A stretch of 8,613 bases of DNA from Candidatus Caccovivens faecavium. Its GTDB lineage: Bacteria; Bacillota; Clostridia; Christensenellales; UBA1242. The position numbers were made by a program, and so were the translations under genes. Below, piece by piece: positions 6,517 through 8,613 of this stretch; position 1 is the first letter of the stretch; the number at the start of each line of letters is the position of its first letter. The stretch lies in the NCBI GenBank assembly GCA_018715545.1, contig DVLK01000096.1, positions 1 through 8,613 of the forward strand, read 5' to 3'. The notes below the pieces were generated by a model, which had not been told where the DNA came from, did no database searches, and worked only from the letters and a program-made list of their open reading frames with translations.

Positions 6517-7047
6517 ATGAATGAATCAAAAAATCTTTCCTATGACACTGACAAGAAAGAACTAGTGCGGCAGTCTTTGGACGTCCGCGCATTGAAACGC
6601 GAAATTAAGATAGAAGCTATCTTCGTTTTAATTATCACGACAATAATAAGTACCATGGCTGTTATTATATTTTGGAGCGATATTGGCGAAATGGTTAAGG
6701 CAATAGCATTTTATCTTGTGCTTTGGTTCGGTTGCTATATCCCATTAATAGCAATGTACCTTATCAAACAAAGAAGATTGATAAAGAGAAGCAATTCCTA
6801 TATATTCTCTGACGCACGGTTATCCGAAATGCATTGTTCACGAGGTACGCGTTTCTATTTTACCGTAACATGCTTCGATGGCGAAAAGAACATTAGAGCC
6901 AATACCGACGACTATTTTACTTCTAAAATTAACTTTTTAAATATAGAGGAATGGAAGGATAAAAATGTTCTAGTTGCCTATGACACGGATTATGATAAAG
7001 TTGTTGTTATAGGACTCAGAAAAAATTTCATACTCAAAACAGCATAA
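6517..7047 (+). CDS. Two-TM membrane protein with soluble C-terminal domain, unknown function
   Basis: The product is 176 aa. The N-terminal 30 residues are charged and predicted cytoplasmic. Transmembrane helices lie at about 32-53 (KIEAIFVLIITTIISTMAVI) and 61-83 (VKAIAFYLVLWFGCYIPLIA). The positive KQRRLIKR after TM2 places both ends in the cytoplasm. The C-terminal domain of about 90 residues, with strands FYFTVTCFDGEKNIRA and NVLVAYDTDYDKVVVIGLR, resembles the small beta-domain found after TM pairs in DUF3592-like proteins, but I cannot assign a family. It begins 25 bp after the secreted-protein stop with a weak AGAAGG site about 11 nt from ATG, and the operon closes in the terminator at 7065. 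It could assist export of, or immunity to, its secreted neighbour; that is inference from position only. Confidence 0.7.
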   Translation: MNESKNLSYDTDKKELVRQSLDVRALKREIKIEAIFVLIITTIISTMAVIIFWSDIGEMVKAIAFYLVLWFGCYIPLIAMYLIKQRRLIKRSNSYIFSDARLSEMHCSRGTRFYFTVTCFDGEKNIRANTDDYFTSKINFLNIEEWKDKNVLVAYDTDYDKVVVIGLRKNFILKTA

Positions 7048-7064
7048 ATGCTCAAATCACTATT

Positions 7065-7097
7065 AAAGCAAGGAGCCGATTAGCGACTCCTTGCTTT
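7065..7097 (+). terminator. Intrinsic terminator of the secreted-protein operon
   Basis: AAAGCAAGGAG (7065-7075) pairs perfectly with CTCCTTGCTTT (7087-7097), with extra C-G pairs inside, and is followed by GTTCTTTTGG. It begins 17 bp after the stop at 7047. The A-run on the 5' side could also let it work for minus-strand transcripts. Confidence 0.85.
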
Positions 7098-7139
7098 GTT
7101 CTTTTGGTTGTCTAAAAAAATAGTATAAATAGTTGCGAA

Positions 7140-7184
7140 AACGGCTCCTCACATGGCTACCACTTGTAGGGAGTCGTTTTTTTT
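7140..7184 (+). terminator. Terminator-like hairpin carrying the first array motif in its loop
   Basis: AACGGCTCC (7140-7148) pairs with GGAGTCGTT (7170-7178, one G-U), followed by a run of eight T (7177-7184). Inside the loop CTAC (7157-7160) and GTAG (7166-7169) form a second stem around CACTT. It looks like a complete intrinsic terminator, yet no gene lies between it and the terminator at 7065-7097. It is either a backup or the end of a short RNA. Confidence 0.6.
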
Positions 7185-7189
7185 GTAAT

Positions 7190-7237
7190 TAGCCTCTTAA
7201 ATCAGGGATATTGAAAAAATCCTCAATTTAGAGGCTA
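7190..7237. repeat. Long imperfect hairpin inside the array
   Basis: TAGCCTCT (7190-7197) pairs with AGAGGCTA (7230-7237), and the stem continues inward with small bulges through AAAT/ATTT to GGGAT/ATCCT, leaving the loop ATTGAAAAA. The total is about 17 pairs. It is not followed by a T-run on either strand, so it is better read as a structural element than a terminator. Confidence 0.6.
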
Positions 7238-7950
7238 CGATTTTGGCATTCTCGTGACTACTAAGTGAAAGACTTTGTTTGTTGGTTACACCAAAGAGAG
7301 CGGTGGATACGAATTGTTAGAAAATTTTTATAGATTACCCGTTGAAAAACGCTCTCCGCCGTGGCTACTAAGTGAGAAAGGCTATTAGAGGGTGTAAATG
7401 AAATTTTGATAGAATTTTCAAAAAATGGTTGCGATTTCGCCCTTATAACTGGCTACCACTTGTAGGTGGCTGCTTTTTTATGCGTAATTGCCCTTGAAAA
7501 GAGTAATAAAAATTCCAATTCAGGGGGGGGGTGAACTTTTGCTGTTTTCGCGGCTACTAAGTGAGGGGCTGTGAACCATGTAAGCAAAATATTTGGGAAA
7601 TTGTAAAAACGCTACCCCCAAAAAGTCCACTTTTCGTGGCTATTAAGTGAGAGGCTTTGTGCAGTCTTAAATGAAATGTGGATGAAATTATCGGTAACAG
7701 GTTAACTTTTGGCGCTTTTAAATGCCTACCTATTGTAGGGATTTACCTCTGTCTGCAAGAAATATTGAAAATTATTTCGAGAAACTGCATAAAAACAGGC
7801 TTTGAGTGAGCTACCACTTGTAGAGGGTTAAATCGTTGGCAAAGGACATAAACGGCTTATGGGCAAGTTGCATAAAGTTTTCCTGAAACTACTCAAGTAA
7901 TCAATGATTTTTCCCTAATAAGTGAAGAGGTGTGTTGCGCAACTTATAAA

Positions 7951-8078
7951 ATCTTTCTCAAAAGGTGGGTGTAGTACAGGCAATTTTTCTCTAATAAGTG
8001 AGGGGGGTATCGCGTGCATACTATACAATTTTCTTCAAAGGTGGGTGCAGGATGAGCAAATTTTCTCTAATAAGTGAG
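7951..8078 (+). repeat. Two recent 76-bp tandem units of the array
   Basis: GGTGGGTG at 7964-7971 recurs at 8040-8047, and CTAATAAGTGAGGGG at 7991 recurs at 8067, both offset by exactly 76 bp, with matching intervening blocks (TTTCT, CAATTTTTCT versus CAAATTTTCT). The copy at 7915 continues the same 76-bp step but is more diverged. This shows the array grew by tandem duplication. Confidence 0.8.
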
Positions 8079-8125
8079 GGGTGTTGTTACTAATCAACAG
8101 GAATGAAAGTTGAATGAAATATTCC

Positions 8126-8363
8126 TTGCAGACCGTCACGTTTAGGAATTCGGTGTCCTTGTTAATATGGAGAGGTTTGTGTGTAGGTGAAAACTTTAAG
8201 GAAATTACAGCTATACCCCGAACTTTTGAAATCTCGTGTCCTTGGGTATATGGAGGGACTTTTATGTTGCGGAATAATTTCGGTGTTTGCGGGTGTACAT
8301 AGGTGAGAAGTTTTTTGCAGACCGTGTACTTTGCTAATCTCGTGTCCTTGTTAAAGTGAGGAC
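8126..8363 (+). repeat. 189-bp-offset higher-order repeat at the right end of the array
   Basis: TTGCAGACCGT (8126-8136) recurs at 8315-8325, and GTGTCCTTGTTAA (8153) recurs at 8342, both offset by 189 bp. An intermediate copy, GTGTCCTTGGGTATATGG, is at 8236. The unit is therefore a pair of roughly 83-106-bp repeats duplicated together. 189 is divisible by three, which explains the repeat-bearing open frame on the opposite strand here. Confidence 0.75.
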
Positions 8364-8431
8364 AATCACAATACAACAGCAAATTACCCCTGCTCCTTCA
8401 GCGTGGGTTAAAGATAAGGAACTTAAAACTT

Positions 8432-8478
8432 GGAGGTGAATTATGAATAGACAACCAACAAACAGACCGCCGTAATAG
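8432..8478 (+). CDS. 10-codon ORF (leader peptide?) ending Pro-Pro with tandem stops
   Basis: GGAGGTG (8432-8438) lies 4-5 nt before ATG at 8443. The frame reads MNRQPTNRPP and ends with TAA TAG (8473-8478). The SD is excellent for such a short product. The same frame then stays open for 45 codons to the window end, reading LGHSYDIVMTYGKLEVTFRE and onward, without its own ribosome site. It could be a regulatory leader peptide ahead of the transfer genes, a gene broken by two stops, or, if the following DNA is an oriT, a leader whose downstream frame is open by chance. Confidence 0.45.
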
Positions 8479-8482
8479 CTCG

Positions 8483-8613
8483 GACATAGCTATGACATAG
8501 TGATGACTTACGGCAAATTAGAAGTCACATTTCGGGAAGCAAAAACCTATGGGAAATTTCGGTTTTTGAGCATAGCGAGGTACGCATTTGGCTTGCCAAA
8601 TACCGAGCGTAAC
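8483..8613. other. Possible oriT region (direct and inverted repeats), cut by window end
   Basis: Closely spaced structures: direct repeats GACATAG at 8483-8489 and 8494-8500, 11 bp apart, enclosing palindrome CATAGCTATG (8485-8494); inverted arms CAAAAACC (8540-8547) and GGTTTTTG (8561-8568); and ATTTGGC (8586-8592) with GCCAAAT (8595-8601), extended with a bulge by ACGC (8582-8585) and GCGT (8607-8610). A compact inverted repeat directly ahead of a nick site is the usual plan of MOB-P type transfer origins in clostridial elements. The nick sequence itself would lie beyond 8613 and is not visible, so the call is inference. Confidence 0.4.

Larger units (their letters stand above)
7155..8363 (+). 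repeat. Degenerate interspersed repeat array, about 14 copies, no coding genes
   Basis: A short motif recurs on the plus strand. Core copies begin (at CTAC/CTAA) at 7157, 7258, 7365, 7453, 7554, 7640 (CTAT), 7726, 7811, 7915, 7991 and 8067. Spacings are 101, 107, 88, 101, 86, 86, 85, 104, 76 and 76. Two subtypes align with each other: GGCTACCACTTGTAGG (7155, 7451, and near-copies at 7724 and 7810) and GGCTACTAAGTGAG (7363, 7552, near-copies at 7256 and 7638). The copies at 7915-8078 read CTAATAAGTGAG or CTAATAAGTGAA. Three further copies of another type, GTGTCCTTG followed by a purine-rich GGAGRGG or GTGAGG, begin at 8153, 8236 and 8342. The 7098-8431 stretch holds no credible CDS; short frames in it are not supported by ribosome sites. 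Function unknown; a protein-binding array or structured RNA are the main options. Confidence 0.8.

Noticed and set aside
8114..8302. 62-codon plus-strand frame in the array
   Set aside because: No convincing ribosome-binding site, and it lies entirely within the noncoding repeats.
7155..8363. CRISPR array
   Set aside because: Repeats are short and diverged, spacing varies from 76 to 107 bp, flanking units share sequence between the motifs, and no cas genes are present.
8035..8382. 115-codon open frame on the minus strand with internal NKDT...VCK repeats
   Set aside because: The repeats follow from the underlying DNA repeat, whose 189-bp offset is a multiple of three. No SD precedes it and the composition is not protein-like, so it is treated as a shadow of the array.

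Overview
The window looks like part of an integrated mobile element of a low-GC Firmicute, most likely a gut or rumen clostridium. Reasons: clostridial-type large serine recombinase genes, Shine-Dalgarno-led small genes, AT-rich cargo, and PPC-type and C39-like secreted proteins of the kind common in Ruminococcus-like bacteria. The species cannot be told from the sequence.

Layout. (1) 1-1768, minus strand: a tightly packed recombination operon. It holds a 51-aa small protein, a 520-aa large serine recombinase, and the first 19 codons of a second recombinase-like gene. The second gene overlaps the first by 16 bp and appears to begin at the recombinase domain, without a catalytic domain. A 72-bp inverted repeat (1808-1879) sits just upstream. 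(2) 1884-2175: a doubtful 32-codon ORF and two strong hairpins that separate the recombinase operon from the cargo. (3) 2176-4280, minus strand: an AT-rich operon of ECF-type sigma factor, C39-like cysteine-peptidase (lipo)protein and single-pass membrane protein in anti-sigma topology. (4) 4281-4535: a divergent promoter region. It has a sigma-A-like promoter each way and a minimal leader ORF (Met-Pro-Pro-stop) with a perfect ribosome-binding site on the plus side. (5) 4536-7047, plus strand: a secreted 651-aa PPC-domain protein and a 176-aa two-TM protein, closed by an intrinsic terminator at 7065-7097. (6) 7098-8431: about 1.3 kb with no credible gene. It carries a degenerate repeat array of 11 CTAC/CTAA-type copies plus three GTGTCCTTG-type copies, spaced roughly 76, 86 or 101-107 bp apart. 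(7) 8432-8613: a 10-codon ORF with a perfect SD ending Pro-Pro-TAA-TAG, followed by direct and inverted repeats that look like the start of a transfer origin (oriT) cut by the window end.

Working model (inference): the recombinase cassette and the oriT-like region belong to an integrative conjugative or mobilizable element. The sigma/peptidase/membrane/secreted-protein block is cargo, possibly a self-contained envelope-signalling or secreted-effector system in which the sigma factor and membrane protein control the peptidase and the divergent secreted protein. The repeat array next to the putative oriT is the least explained part of the window and the best candidate for something undescribed.
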